Below the pieces are notes generated by a model, which worked only from the letters and a program-made list of their open reading frames with translations, was not told where the DNA came from and did not search any database. From Gnetum montanum (taxonomy: Eukaryota > Streptophyta > Gnetopsida > Gnetales > Gnetaceae): a DNA stretch of 64,000 nucleotides. A program made the position numbers and the translations under genes. The stretch covers positions 513,551 to 577,550 of the forward strand of contig MNCI01033568.1 of NCBI GenBank assembly GCA_015680685.1. The letters are read 5' to 3'. Below are positions 11,100 through 23,892 of this stretch, in pieces. Each line of letters begins with the position of its first letter. Positions within the stretch are counted from its first letter, which is position 1.

Positions 11100-13334
11100 C
11101 ATGGAATGTTCTATCTCTTCTCAATGATAGGTTTATCTTTCACATTTTGTGTTGGGGTGGTGACAGTTATTGGCTCTTGTGTAGGATTGCAAGACATTAT
11201 TTTGGCAAAGAAGGATGTTGTACTAGGTTGGCCTTGTGCTAGTTTCGATGAGCCAGTAGATCTATGCATCTTATTTGCATGAGTGAAAACCATCCTAAAG
11301 AAGGGATGTTTCCTAGATTTCTATGGAGATCTATTAACATGATCATTTCTATGTATGTTCATAGTACAAGTGGCATTCTTTCATTGATGTTTTGGTGCTG
11401 AATCTTCCTATGTTGTTGGTAGTGACATATGGTGGAGCAAAGTATGATAATATTGAGGATATGATGGAGGGTGAGAGGCATGAGGTGGCGATCCCATAGA
11501 AGATGTTACATGTTGATGATATTCAAGAGAGTGGTAGTAGTGATTTGAGGTAGAGGAAGTAGAACTAGTTGGGGAGACATGTTGTTGAACATAATATCCA
11601 TACAGGTCCAATTGGCAGTAAGGGTAGTGCTAGTTTGATGATGACCTCCCCTACAATTGTGGGTTTTGCCACTATAGTCGATAGTAGTTTTGAGGCTGAT
11701 AAGAAGTCCCACTAGGATAGTGTGGTTGGTTGTAGGACTGTCTATTATTACCTTATGAAAAAGGTAATTTCCTAGGCATTTTCTTTTGTATGAACTTGGG
11801 ATTCAAAGCAAAATCATAATACAAATGTAGATGTAACATGACTAGGAAATAGCCCTTTGGATGGTCATATAGGTAAATGTCACATCCATCATCCTCTCTT
11901 GTGGTTGAGTTTATAGCCTCTTCTTCTATAGCCATTTCCCTTTTTGCTAATAAGTGTTCCTACTTTTTTCTTAGTTCTTTTTCTTCCTCTTGTTTTAATC
12001 ACTTGATTCATTTTGCATTACTTTCTCCTCTATGGTTTTCATGTAAGTTGTAACTTTGTTGTTCATCAACTTCCAAATTTTATCTAGCCTTGCTTCAAGC
12101 TCATCCATAGCCTTTTGTATTGACAAGGTTTGTTGTGAAATCACCTCATCAAGAGCTACCCCTTTTCCCTCATCATAGATTTGGATCCTCTTCTTTTGAA
12201 GAGTTGAATCCCAGTTATATTCCTCTACATTCACTCATTTACATAGCTCTCCTTCTTCTTTTGCCACTCGCTCGATTAGCTTTTGTATCTAATGGGCTTT
12301 TAGTTTGTATAACAAACATTGGAAATAAATCCCAAGGGTCTCCCTAATTTGATTATGAAGCCCATCTATGATGTGGAAAATTTTCTCTTTTTGAGAGAAA
12401 TCATGGCCTAGACATCTATGTAGTAAAGAATAATATCTATCCAAGGATTCATGATTTTCTTCCTTCCACCCTTGGATTTGTTTTCTCAGGTTGGATACTT
12501 TCACATAGGTTTGGTATTTTTTGTTGAAGAGTTCCATCATTATGAACCATCAATGGATTGGATCTAGTTCCAATGATCTATACCAACTTTCAGCTTCTTC
12601 TGCTAATGTCCTAGGAAAGAGCTTAAGTTTTTTCCACTTGTGTTCAATGTTTTGCAAGGCATAAGCATCATGGAAGACTTGTAAATGATGTTGTGGATCA
12701 AAATTATAGTCTCCCCTAAATTTAGGAATGTTGTCCATATTAAGCAGTTTCATGCAACTATCCCTTTAATGCCCTTGGGGTATTTGAATTACCTCTCTAA
12801 TTTATGTTAGGCCCCTAGTAGCCAACAAGGGTTCATCTATACTAGACATGTCATGGTGATAATCTATATTTCTATTCATCTGATTATGATGGCCTTGTCT
12901 ATGCTCATTTTGATATCTTTGATTTTGCCCTTAGGTTTAAGTGTTGTCTTTCTCTTAATCCCATAGTGGAGCTCTATCTCTATACCTATGTTCATCTTCA
13001 TGAAAATTAGATGTTGAAGAGAAAGCAAAAGATTAGGAACTAGGAGAATCACCATGGCTCATATAATGCCTCCATGGCCCCTTGATCTATCTTTTATAGG
13101 TTTAGAGGAGGTCCTAGGCCTTAAGGTCTCCCTTATTCTAGGAATTTCTTCATCTCCTCTAGGATTGTCTATACCAATTGAACATAGTCCTTACATGTAG
13201 TAAGGGTGGAAATGAGCATATGAAACCCTTGCTTGAGATTGTTCACTCTAATTCTCTTCAATATAGAACCTATCATTTCTCCTATGAGTGTTTTCATCAT
13301 ATGATGCATTATTGGTCCTATGTGAAGGAGACAT
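11100..13334 (-). pseudogene. gag of element C, decayed
   Basis: Reads on the minus strand from an ATG at about 13334 (MSPSHRTNN). The capsid-type gag region (PF03732-like) is clear at 12753-12290: FDPQHHLQVFHDAYALQNI, W-x-K-L-K-L-F-P, AEEAESWYRSLE, then FNKKYQTYVKVSNLRKQIQG and a YYSLLHRCLGH block. A charged linker, a DDGCDIYLYDHPKG motif also seen in D (DNDGGCEIFQYNHPKG) and a Q/Y/P/H-rich tail follow. A short segment at 11293-11111 corresponds to the stretch before protease in D. Then the frame ends and pol is missing. Stops and frameshifts are frequent. Confidence 0.8.
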
Positions 13335-13460
13335 GCTTTTAATTAATAATGTATGTGACTTAAAATCCTAATATTTTTAAAAAGATAAATAGTTAATACC
13401 ATTACAACGATCATTTAGTGATTTCACTATTATCTTAGATAGCACATGTAGCTAACTAAA

Positions 13461-13480
13461 GTCCTTGGTAACAGCACCAA
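13461..13480 (-). promoter_or_regulatory. Primer-binding site of element C
   Basis: Directly inside the 5' LTR the minus strand reads TTGGTGCTGTTACCAAGGAC. It resembles TGGCGCCGTTGCCGGGGA, the complement of the plant tRNA-Asp 3' end used by Athila/Tat-type elements, with C-to-T-like changes. Confidence 0.6.
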
Positions 13481-13833
13481 TGATGAGTAGTGAGCAATTC
13501 CTACGTCCAACCATACGAATCACTATCATTCACTAAACAATCTAGTCAAATTTTGTAGACTTTAGCTCTCTCAGTACACTAGGTCTAGGAAGTGAATCTA
13601 ATGTACATGATTATTGTCTTCTTAGTTCTACTTGTGAAGTGCAAATGTATGGTTAAGTGTAACTGAGGCATATGATTTTTATCATTTTATGTTTAGTATT
13701 TAAATCACCTAAGTGTCAAAAAATAATGTAATTAAATGTTAAATTAATCTAATAACTAAAAAATATCTTAACAAATCCTAACATAAGCATCTGTTCCCAT
13801 TTATTGTACACATTTTGAACCACATTGTAACAT
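13481..13833 (-). repeat. Element C 5' LTR, fragment left of element B
   Basis: Starts TGATGAGTAGTGAGC (LTR end, minus strand). It matches 734-880 and then 5187-5330 of the other LTR. It is cut at 13833 by the TGATGAATCG start of element B; the last five bases, AACAT, are the target duplication. Confidence 0.85.
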
Positions 13834-14683
13834 TGATGAATCGTGTTTCACTCAAGCTTCGATATCAGAGCGGCTGCGATATCGGGTACATAATATCAGG
13901 TACATGATATCATGTCCAAGATGTGATATTAAGCATGCAATATCACGAAGCACTCGTGGGCCTATAAATATAGCCCTTGGGCACATAATTCGAGAGTAGA
14001 TTTGGAAGCCAAGTAGGGAAACTCTTGCAATTTGTTCATTTGAGAGTTAGAATATTTTTCAAGTACCTGTAGTAAGAGGTCTAAGTGTGATTAGATCTTT
14101 ATTCAAGCATTGATATACCTGAACACATCATTGTGCTGGCAATAAAGACGAGCTTTTTGATTCATCCTTGTAACACTTGAGACTTTCTTTCTTTATGCAT
14201 TTACATATCGTGATTTTATGCAGTTTACATTAATGTTATTCATTCAGCAATTAATTTTGATTAATTAAGTAACTAATTATAATAAAAAAGCATGACCCCT
14301 TTGAACATACATGTGACACTTGGTAGCTCAAAAACGGTTAGCATTTGACAACCTAGTAGTGTTTACACGAAGTTTAGGATGTGTCCAGGAAGTGGGGATG
14401 GTTACTTATGTTAGGCTAGATTAGACAATTACTCTCACTTTTATTCTTGTCTTAGGCAATCAAATTGATAAAACAAAAAAATAATAAAAATCTTATGCCT
14501 CAATTACACTTAACCATAAGTTTGCATTTCACAAGTGAGACTGGGAAGACAACGAATAGACAACATGAACTCACCATTTAGCTCTAGCATAATTGGTAAT
14601 TAAAGTTTGCAGAATTCGACTGGATCACATGTGAACACCTATGATTCATATGGTTGGGCATAGGGGTACCTCATCACTCATCA
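13834..14683 (+). repeat. 5' LTR of element B
   Basis: Starts TGATGAATCGTG and ends CATCACTCATCA. U3 carries three 14-bp units in register, GCGATATCGGGTAC (13876), ATAATATCAGGTAC (13890) and ATGATATCATGTCC (13904), plus two looser GATATT/AATATC motifs. The TATA box is CCTATAAATATAG (near 13961). AATAAAGACGAG near 14141 could act as a poly(A) signal. The 3' copy has fewer array units. Confidence 0.88.
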
Positions 14684-14703
14684 TTGGTGCCATTCCTGAG
14701 GAC
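14684..14703 (+). promoter_or_regulatory. Primer-binding site of element B
   Basis: TTGGTGCCATTCCTGAGGAC follows the 5' LTR immediately. It is a decayed match to the tRNA-Asp type primer site TGGCGCCGTTGCCGGGGA. Confidence 0.65.
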
Positions 14704-14859
14704 TTTTATTCTACATGCGCTATCTAAACTTAGTGAAACTTAGTAAGCTCGTTCTTCGAACCTTAAGAGTTGAATCTTACAAAAACAAAAATTATTATTA
14801 TAATTGAATTAAATCTTAACTGCACACTACATATAGATTCATCAACATAAAATTTCTTT

Positions 14860-16700
14860 TTCTCATAGGATTCTATCTCCTCCCAAGGTAGACCAAGTGC
14901 CTCAGCAATACTGGGTGGTATATGCTCATCTCGATGAGTATGTACCAAACTTCACCTTGATCTTGCATCAAGATGAAATGTTGTAGTGGTGTGACATGGA
15001 AGGCAACATCATGTTGCCACCGGATCAATTTTTTCTAGCTATGTTCTAGCTAATGCTTGCATGACATGCGATGAGATGCGAGATCCCAATTCAAGGGATT
15101 ATAATCCCATTGAAGCACAAAGGTTAAGGGATCATCATTTGGAGCACCAACATGAGCTTTTGAAGGACAAGGGATCGAACACTTTTTCAACGCCACTTGG
15201 CATATTGGGTGGAGGAAAACACTTCTCTAGGGGCTTTTCCTTTGGTGATACTCCTCTCTTTGACTTTGGTCAAGGGGCCATCAACTAGAATGTGCAATCC
15301 ACAATTCATAATTCAGGTTCTTGTTAAAACAGATCCAATGACAAAAATGGATCTACAGGAGCAAGTCATGATAAGGGGGTCAATGGATGTCATGATCGCG
15401 ATCATGGTCACAATCATCGAAGAAAGGGTGGTAGGCATCAGCACGATGCAAGTTCTCCTTCCTCTTCCTCTTCATCATCTTCTTCTTCTTCATCTAGCTC
15501 AGATCATGGTCGTAGAGGGCATGATTATGTTGAAGGTGACCAACAAGACCAAAACAATAGAAGGGACTTTCGGGACAATCATGATCGAAGGCATGGGAAA
15601 TCCAGAGAAACCCACCATCATGAAAGAAGGGTTAGTAGAGAACATCATAGGCACCACCACCATGGCCTTGATGAACCTCTACTTGCCACTTGGAGCATGT
15701 TAAACATTGCAGAGGCCATGAGGATTCCAACAAGGCATGTAAAGGATAGTAGAATAAAGAGGCTATACATGAATAACATCCCCCAGTTTGAGGAAGGCTA
15801 TGATGCTAATCTGCAAAATCATCTCTAATCCTTCCAGGATGCATGTGCCTTGCAGAATATTAAGAATGACTAGTAGAAGTTAAAATTATTTCCAAAGACA
15901 CTCAATAAGGAAGCAGAAAATTGGTACTAGTCCTTGGAGCCAAAATCAATCCAGTGGTGGAGTACGATGTTAGAATTGTTTAATGACAAATACCAAACGT
16001 ATTCCCAAGTGTCCAATCTAAGGAAGCAGATCCAAGTGTGGAAACAACTAAACCATGAGCCCTTGGATGCTGCTATTGGTTGATACTACTCTCTATTGCA
16101 TAAGTGTCCTAACCATGGGTACTCTTAGCTTGATCAACTTTGCCATATCATAGATGGGTTGTAGTCTAAAACAAGGAAAATCCTTGGCATCTATGCCCAA
16201 GGGAGATTGATAGAGTTAAGCAACTGTCGAATCCAAAAGTTAATTAAGGAAGTAGCCAGGAAGGAGGAAGAATTGAGAAAGTGAGAAAGTGCAGAGGAAT
16301 ATAATAGGGACCCTTCTATCTGCAAAAGGGGGGTTTGATTTTTTGATAGTGAGGATGAGTTAACCAAAGATGAGGTGGCTATTCAGAAAACCTTACCACT
16401 CTAGCAATTGCAATTCGAAATCATGGCTAAGGTTGATCAATTATGGGACTCTATGGATAATAAGTTTCAAGTTATCTTAAAAATTGCTAAAGATTCCAAG
16501 GAGCAAAGCAATAAGCGTGAGCATTGGAGACATAAAAAAGTTGAACGTGCCATATCCAAGGGTAAGGGTAAGATGACTATGATATAGATGGTTGTGGATA
16601 GTGACTTAGATGATGATGGTGGGTGTGACGTCTGCTAGTATGAACATCCCAAGGGATGTTGTCCAATTGTGTCACACTTGCAGGAATTTGGGGTATATGC
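14860..16700 (+). pseudogene. gag of element B, decayed
   Basis: An N-terminal VPQQYWVVYAHLDEYVPNF block (14903) is shared with D (VPQQFHVVYVHPDEYIPNF). A serine run and a His/Arg-rich stretch (15440-15660) follow. The capsid core comes next: NNIPQFEEGYDANLQNHL, FQDACALQNI, KEAENWY-SLEPKSIQWW, FNDKYQTYSQVSNLRKQIQ and an IG-YYSLLHKCPNH block whose dash is TGA where E has CGA. The tail is charged and ends with a DDDGGCDVC-YEHPKGC motif. The start codon is not certain. Stops and at least one frameshift are present. Confidence 0.8.
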
Positions 16701-17359
16701 CTTACATCCATGACTTACACAAAGGTAAACACCCAAAAGAGTATCCACAAGGCAAATCTTGACAATTCCACCAACCACAGTAATATTATCCAAGTGGAAC
16801 TCCACTGCAATCCTATGAATTGTACCAATAGTGACAACAACCACAATCATGGGCATTGGCACCTTCAAGATAATAGTACCCCTACTAGCAACCAAATCCC
16901 TCTGGTTATTATGTTTAGCAACCTTCATCTCCACGAGACTCTTCTAGTCATGTTGCTTACCAACCTTACCACTACCCTCTTGAAGTGTACCAACTGCCAT
17001 ATGCAAGGAGGGATGCCACCTACTATCCTCATGCTTCTCCTATTCCTACACCTACTCCTTTGTCTCCTACACAGCTACCACCTACTCCATCAATGTAGGG
17101 TGAATTCCCTACCAAACCATAGCAAAGAAACACTACGAGGGAAATTAACCTGTAACTGGTTAACCAACCAACTAGGTCGGAACCATGATCAAAGAAAAGA
17201 TCCTTCTTCCAACTTTGTAGTCCAACAAAGCCCTCAGACACATCAGTGGTTGGTAGCCCTACTCTTCCACCTTCCTCTACCTCATCTTTATTTGAGTCCC
17301 CTTCAAACCAAAATCTCTCTTGAATCCATACTGTGATGTTGACCCATGCTATATTTGAT

Positions 17360-20300
17360 TGTATTTGAGCTAATAACCTACCCAAGAAGTTAGTTGATCC
17401 CAGGAGTCCCTTAGTATATTTGCAAATTGATGGGAATGTGTCTTGTAAAGCTCTTCTTGACTCTAGTTCTAGTGTTAATTTGATTAGGCAAGAGATGTAC
17501 TCTATGTGGAACCTTCCTCCCTTAAAGAAGAGCAACATTAGGTTGGAGCTAGGAAACCAATCCATTAGTGTTCCATTAGGACTACTAGAAGACATTATGA
17601 CCACCATTTTTAGGTGGTCATATTCTACCAACTTCCTAGTAATCAAGGTGGAGAACTACAAAGGGAACTTCCTAATTATTATGAGAAGGGCATGGTTAAG
17701 CATTGTTGATGCCAAAATGGACATTAGAGATCTTTCCTTAGAGATATCCAAAGAAAATGAATTTGGGAAGATCAAGAAGAAGAGAGTTTCATGTATTGTG
17801 TATAGCAATTCAGGGTACCATTGTGCTCAAAAGCTATGGTTAGTGAAGCAAACATCTATGTCTACATGCAAGCAGTGTGCACCAAAAGTTGAAATCCAAA
17901 GATGTCTGTACATAGTAGCCATAAAACAAGAAGGTACCTAGTGGCTAACTACTGATTCTAGTAGTAGTACATTGTGCATGGAACCTACTGTGGGCCTAAT
18001 GTATGAATATGTTGCAAGTATGGATGAACTCAAGCAAGTTCATCACCAGCTCTTTGAGGGAGTAAATGATCATATTAATTGGGAAGAGTTGGAGATTTCT
18101 AATAATTTCAAACAAGAACCCCTTGAATTAAAGACACTATTGACCAAAATAGAGTACGTGTTCTTAAAAAATGAAAAGTCGATCATTATTAATGCTAAGC
18201 TTGTTGCAAGACAAAAGAAGATGTTGATGAATGTTGTGGAAAAATCGTTAGTAGCCTTTACCTAGTCATATTCCGAGCTCATTGAAATAGATCCAAGAAT
18301 ATGCCAGCACTAGATATACACTAACCTTACCATTAAGCCAAAATGACAACCACAACGACGTTTGAATCCCAAATTAAAGCAAATTATCAAAGAGGAGATT
18401 GAGCAGCTCCTCAAGGTAGGAGTCATCTACCTAATCACATATAGTGAGTGGGTTAGTCCACTCATGATCATGCTCAAGAAAGAAGGTAAATGGTGGATGT
18501 GCATCGACTTCTGGCTGCTTAATATGGCAACTTTCAAAGATCATTTTCTATTTCCTTTTGTCGACCAAGTGTTGGACATCATTTCTAGGTATAGCTATTA
18601 CAGCTTTCTGGATGGTTATAGTGGCTATAACCAAATTCAAATCACACCAGAAGACCAGGCTAAGATGACTCTTACAAGTCCTTGGGGGACTTTTGCTTAC
18701 CGTCAGATGCCATTTGGTCTATGTAATGTCCCAGCTACATTTCAATGATTAGTCCTTAGCATTTTCCAACAACAAATTAGTAGTGGGGTAGAAGTCTTCA
18801 TGGATGACTTTTCTACCTACAGAGCTATGTTCAAGTAAGCCCTGGACTGTCTAGAGTAGGTTTTGAGGAGATGTGTTGAAACAAACCTCTGGCTCAATTG
18901 GCAAAAGAGTTGTCTTATGATCCAAGAAGGCATAGTCCTGGGGAACTGTATATCAAAAGCAAGAATCAAGGTGGACCCTAAAAAGATAAGGATCATCCAA
19001 GAAATAACCTATCAATTGGAAACAGTTAAAGAAGTGCAATCATTCCTTGGTCATACTGGCTACTACTGGCACTTCATTGAGAACTTTTCCAAAATTTCCA
19101 AGTTGTTGGTTGAATTAACAAAGAAAGATGCATCATTTGGCTGGACCCTTGCATGTGAAACAACATTTCAACAACTGAAGCAGAAGCTTTTTGAAACCCC
19201 AATTCTACAAGCACCTAAATAATCTAGGCCATTTCATGTGATGACCGATGCATCAAATTATGCTTTTGGGGTAATGCTTATGCAGCAAGATGATCAGAAA
19301 TGTCCATATTACATTCATTGCACAAGTTAGAGTATTGTAGGTGCATAGCTAAACTACACCACTTAGAAAAAGAATTGATGGCAGTGGTGTTTGTCTTAGA
19401 AAAGTTCAGGCACTATGTGCTTGGTTGTAAAGTGTTCATGCACACAAATCATAGTGTCATCTGGTTCTTAATGAATAAACCAATGGTGAACCCCCATGTC
19501 ATATTGTGGCTCGTGATTTTTCAAGAGTTTGAACTTACAATGATAGATCAAAAGGGTGTAGAAAATGTGATCACTGACCACTTATCACAATTAAGATGGA
19601 ACGATAAGAAGAAATAAAGCCCCTTATCTTATTAGTTTCCTGACAAATTTCTCCTTACAGGGGCTATTAATGCATAAATGCCTAATGAACCAAGATGGTA
19701 TGACACCATTATCACTTGTTTGCTCAAGCAAGAACTACCACAAGGGCTGGACACCCAGAAGAACCAAGAGTTTCTTCACGAGGTTAAGCATTTCATGGAA
19801 ATCAATGAGAATCATTACAAAGTATGTCTCGAAAGCTTGGTATGTTGATGTGTCCTTAACATCAATCAACTACATGTTCTCCAAAATTCTTACGAAGGCC
19901 CTTGTGACGGCCATTATGCTAGGAGACGCATGACCATAAAAATCCTCATGGTAGAATATTATTGGCCAATAATCTTCAAGGATACACACTAATTCATCCA
20001 TACTTGTGATCGTTGTCAAAGAGATGGTGGAATGATAACTCGAATGGAGGGGCCACAATAATGGATTCAGCCTCTTGAGCCATTCGATATTTGGGGCATT
20101 GAATTTATCGGTCCCATTACACCTTTGTCAAATGGAAAGGCATATATAATAGTCACAGTTGACTATTGCACTAAGTGGGTAGAAGTAGCAGCCATCACTG
20201 ACTGTACATCCACTACTACTACTCAGTTTGTACAATATTATATCATAAATAGGTTTCTAATAATGGAACTCATTTTACAGGTGCCACTTTTCAAAAACTT

Positions 20301-20990
20301 ATGCAGCACTTGGGGGTTTAGCACAAACTCACAACACCTTATCACCCTCAAGCCAATGGTCAACCTGAAGTTACTAATCAGGAGATTACAAAGATTTTAA
20401 TACATACTATTACCAAATACCGAAATGACTTGAGCACCAAACTAAACGATGCCCTTTGGGCCTATCAATCCACATGGAAGCTTCCCATTGGTTATTTTCC
20501 CTATGAGCTCATGTACAAAAAACTACCAACACTACTCATCCAATTCGAGCTCCGTACACTCTCTACAACCTATGACCTCGACATGGATCTAAGTTTAGCA
20601 CAAAAGGAAAGATTAATGAACCTTAACTTGCAAAATGAAAATTTATTAATGGCCCTGTCATCTAATTAAATACATTAGGCATTCAACAAGAAATGCCATG
20701 ACCTCAAAATAAGGAAAGTCAAGTTTCAACTAGGAGACAAGGTTCTCTACTAGAATCCTACACACATATCTCAACGAACCAAGTTCCAAATGTTGTGGAA
20801 GGACCTTACATTATCAAAGAGACTTTTTCATCTGGGGCCATGATTATATATAAACCTAATAGCCCAAACAAGAAACAGTTACTCAACATCCAACAATTGA
20901 AACCTTTCTATGAGCCCAAGCCAACCAACTCAATAGACACCTTGCCAGATGGACAACCATGCTCAATCTTTTAGATATCCCTCTTCCAAC
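17360..20990 (+). pseudogene. pol of element B (protease-RT-RNase H-integrase), decayed
   Basis: Protease: the catalytic region reads ALLDSSSSVNLI at 17451, with DSS where D has DSG. RT: KEEIEQLLKVGVIY, WVSPLMIMLKKEGKW, PFGLCNVPATFQ and VFMDDFSTY (18794). RNase H lies at 19220-19600 (KELMAVVFVLEKFRHYV; HTNHS). Integrase core: the first catalytic Asp is Glu (GIEFIGPITP, codon at 20101). Near 20255 about 20 bases are missing relative to D, and the second Asp reads Asn (SNNGTHFTG). The enzyme is inactive on several independent grounds. Multiple frames and many TAG/TGA stops. Neighbouring non-coding tract follows from 20990. Confidence 0.85.
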
Positions 20991-23030
20991 TTAGTCATGG
21001 GGGATATGGCCATCCATACTAACACTTTATGTGACTCCTTAGTCTTTTGACTTTTTTTTTTGTTTTACACATTTTTACTTTTACAACTTTTTATTTTCAT
21101 ATTCTTTGTTTTACATCTTTCTGTTTTTCAGGTTATTGATCTTTTCTAAGTTTTTATTTTACACCATCAAAAGTATATTTAATATTTCTTGAATACACTT
21201 TTACTTTCTTTTATATTTACTTATGTTTGGTGTGATTCTCTACTCTTTTTGCTAATAAGGTGCCAAGTACAATGGTAATGTGCTACTCGATGGTGGTATG
21301 TCTCCTTTGTAATTTGATTGTTGATGTCTAGTTTCTGACTTTGAATGTTTTCATTGACAACTAGGGCATGGTTTCTTTTCATGTAATAGGAAGTGAGTCC
21401 ACATCATCCACCCATCCACGCACTCTATGGTTTTCCTTGTTTTGGAAACATGTAGTCCCTTTTTCATTAATGCAACCTTAATAAATTGGTAACTTGTGTA
21501 GTTTTTAGAATTGGAAAGGAATCAAAGGTTTGGACAGGGTGTGGCTTCAAAGGGATGTGGCATTCTTTGTGCTTTTTTGTTTCCCTATGTGTAAGGGTGT
21601 TCTCATGAGCTTCTCACCATTCTATGTCATTCCACAATAGGAAGTTGAATAAGTCCTTACATGGTGTGGTCCTCATTGAAAAGAGAGAGAGAGAGAGGGA
21701 AAGAAGATGAGGATTCAAAGCACATCCCTTTGACAAAATAAATGCAAAAATGCATGGGTCTTTGCATGGTGTGGTTCCCATTCAAAAAACAACAACAAAA
21801 TATGGGAATTCAAAGCACACCCCTTAGACTAAATAAAAGGGCTACAAGCACTGGTTATGGGACTTGTCTTGTCTCCTCTAACTAAGGCCCTTTCTCACTT
21901 CCTACTTCTTCTCCAATTTGGAATAGTCATCATTTTGTGGGAGCATTCTTATGTCCTAGGGGATGGACTAGTCTTAGAATGTTGATGTGAAGTCATTGAA
22001 AGTGGTTGGTTTTGGTCTGAACTAAGGATGGATCCTATCGAGTCATTTAATCATGAACTCCACAAGGGACGTCATGTGACCATAATTAGGAACTCTATTC
22101 CATTCTCTCTCTCATCCATCTATGCTTTTCATGCCTCACCTCACTATTGGTTTCATGTTTTGATTTGATGTTCTAGTTTGATGTGTCGGGTTTCTTAGTC
22201 AATTACTTCTGGGTTTTTGTACTTAACCTTCCGTAACCATTAATCATCCATGGTGTCCATAGACTCCTTGGTTTGAAGTTATGTAAGGGCATAAAAGACC
22301 TATGCCTACTTTGGGATGGACCCACTTGCATATCTTTTGGTTTGATCAAGTTAAGTTCTTTAACCTTAGACATTTTTACAACTAAATTCTTTTCATTTAT
22401 CCCATCCATGCCATCCAATTGTGCGTGTCTTTACAACTATTTTTAGTGAATTATTTCTTTTTATTGTTGTGAATTTCTATACCCTCTTTCCAATATTCCT
22501 TGTGTTAAGCTTTTTCTGAATTTTATGGACTACTTCTCTTACTTAACCCATTTGTCAATCTTCCCACTAACATTATCAAGCAACCAATCTACCATAATCA
22601 CAACTAAGCTAAATAAAATCACTAATGAGACAAGGTATTTAGCTACTATGTGTTACACTTTATATACTAATCCTTGATTTTGTTGTAACTATAGTGGGGA
22701 GCATGGACTAGAAGCAAGACTATCTTCTCCAAGGAGGATGCAACAATATCACTCGTGGGAGATTGTTCATAACTACTGGATCTCTTCTACCTCTCCCTCA
22801 TTCTTTTATTGCCAAGAAGGGTTGGATGTCCATTGGATTTGAGGGTGTTCTTTCTTGTTGTCATGGACACCCAAATTTTATACATAATTGTAATAATGTA
22901 TGCTTGGGCACTTCTGTATTTGTTTGTTTTCTTTGTATCACTCTGCATGTTAGTCAAACATTTCATACCTTCTAATATATTTTGTAAGGGACTTGTTCCT
23001 CTTCTTCCATACTCAAGGATAAGTTTTCAT
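20990..23030 (+). other. Post-pol non-coding tract of element B
   Basis: Two kb with no recognisable protein. Order of shared blocks: CTTAGTCATGGGGGATATGG at 20990; a T-rich TTTTGTTTTACACATTTTTA stretch (21058); GGGAATTCAAAGCACACCCC (21804); GGGATGGACCCACTTGCATA (22313). Near 22680 TTGTTGTAACTATAG, an acceptor-like site, is followed by AGCATGGAC, aligning with the ORF3 start of A and C. Only a vestige of ORF3 could be present. The same blocks recur in C and D, and in part in A. Confidence 0.65.
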
Positions 23031-23045
23031 TCAATCGTGGGGGTA
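23031..23045 (+). promoter_or_regulatory. Polypurine tract of element B
   Basis: CAATCGTGGGGGTA lies directly before the TGATGAATC start of the 3' LTR. It is the expected plus-strand primer and resembles the internal TAGTCATGGGGGA blocks. Confidence 0.6.
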
Positions 23046-23887
23046 TGATGAATCATTTTTTACTCAAGCTTCGATATTGAAGCGGCCACAATATCTGGTA
23101 TGCGATATCGCGACCCAAGATGTGATATCACGAAGTACTCCCAAGCCTATAAATACAGCTCTTGGGCACATGATTTGAGAGTAGTTTTGGAAGCCAAGTA
23201 GGGAAACTCTTGCAGTTTGTTCATTTGAGAGTTAGAATATTTTCCAAGTGCCCCCAGTAGGAGGTCTAAGTGTGATCGGATCTTTATTCAAGCATTGATG
23301 TACCTGAACACACTATTGTGTTGAAAATAAAGACGAGCTCTTTGATTCATCTTTGCACCACTTAAGACTTTCTTTCTTTATGCATTTACATATTGTGATT
23401 TCATGCAATTTAAATTAATGTTATTCATTCAGTAATTAATTTTGATTAATTAAGCAACTAATTAGAATACACAAGCACAACCCCTTCGAACATACATGTG
23501 ACACTTGGTAGCTTAGAAACGGTTAGCGTTTGACAACCCAGCAGTGTTTACACGAAGTTCAGGATGTGTTCGAGAAGTGGGGACGGTTACTTGTGTTAGA
23601 ATAGATTAGAAAATAGTTTACTTAGCACTTAATTACTCTCACTTTTATTCTTGTCTGAGGTAAGCGAATTGATAAAACACAAAAATAATAAAAATCTTAT
23701 GCCTCAATCACACTTAACTATACATTTGCGTTTCACAAGTGAGATTGGGAAGACAACAAATGGACAACACGAACTCACTATTTAGCTCTAGCGTACTTGA
23801 TAATTAAAGTCTACAAAATTTGACTAGATCACACATGAACACCTATGATTCGTATGGTTGGGCATAGGGGTACCTCATCGTTCATCA
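23046..23887 (+). repeat. 3' LTR of element B
   Basis: Starts TGATGAATCATT and ends CATCGTTCATCA. Apart from transitions and an indel in the U3 array (units ACAATATCTGGTAT and GCGATATCGCGACC here, against three clean units in the 5' LTR) it matches 13834-14683 throughout. TATA box: CCTATAAATACAG near 23148. Confidence 0.88.
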
Positions 23888-23892
23888 AACGT

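Larger units (their letters stand above)
13834..23887 (+). mobile_element. Element B: full-length Ty3/gypsy LTR retrotransposon with gag-pol, decayed
   Basis: 10,054 bp with two LTRs (850 and 842 bp), primer-binding site, gag, pol in the order PR-RT-RH-IN, a 2-kb non-coding tract and a polypurine tract. It lies in the 5' LTR of element C, flanked by AACAT (13829-13833) and AACGT (23888-23892), a target duplication with one transition. The uninterrupted site is visible at about 5325 in C's other LTR (CAACATTACTAGG). Integrase-after-RT order, the FMDDF RT motif and the tRNA-Asp-like primer site place it with Athila/Tat-like Ty3 elements. All frames are broken, so it cannot be autonomous. Confidence 0.88.
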
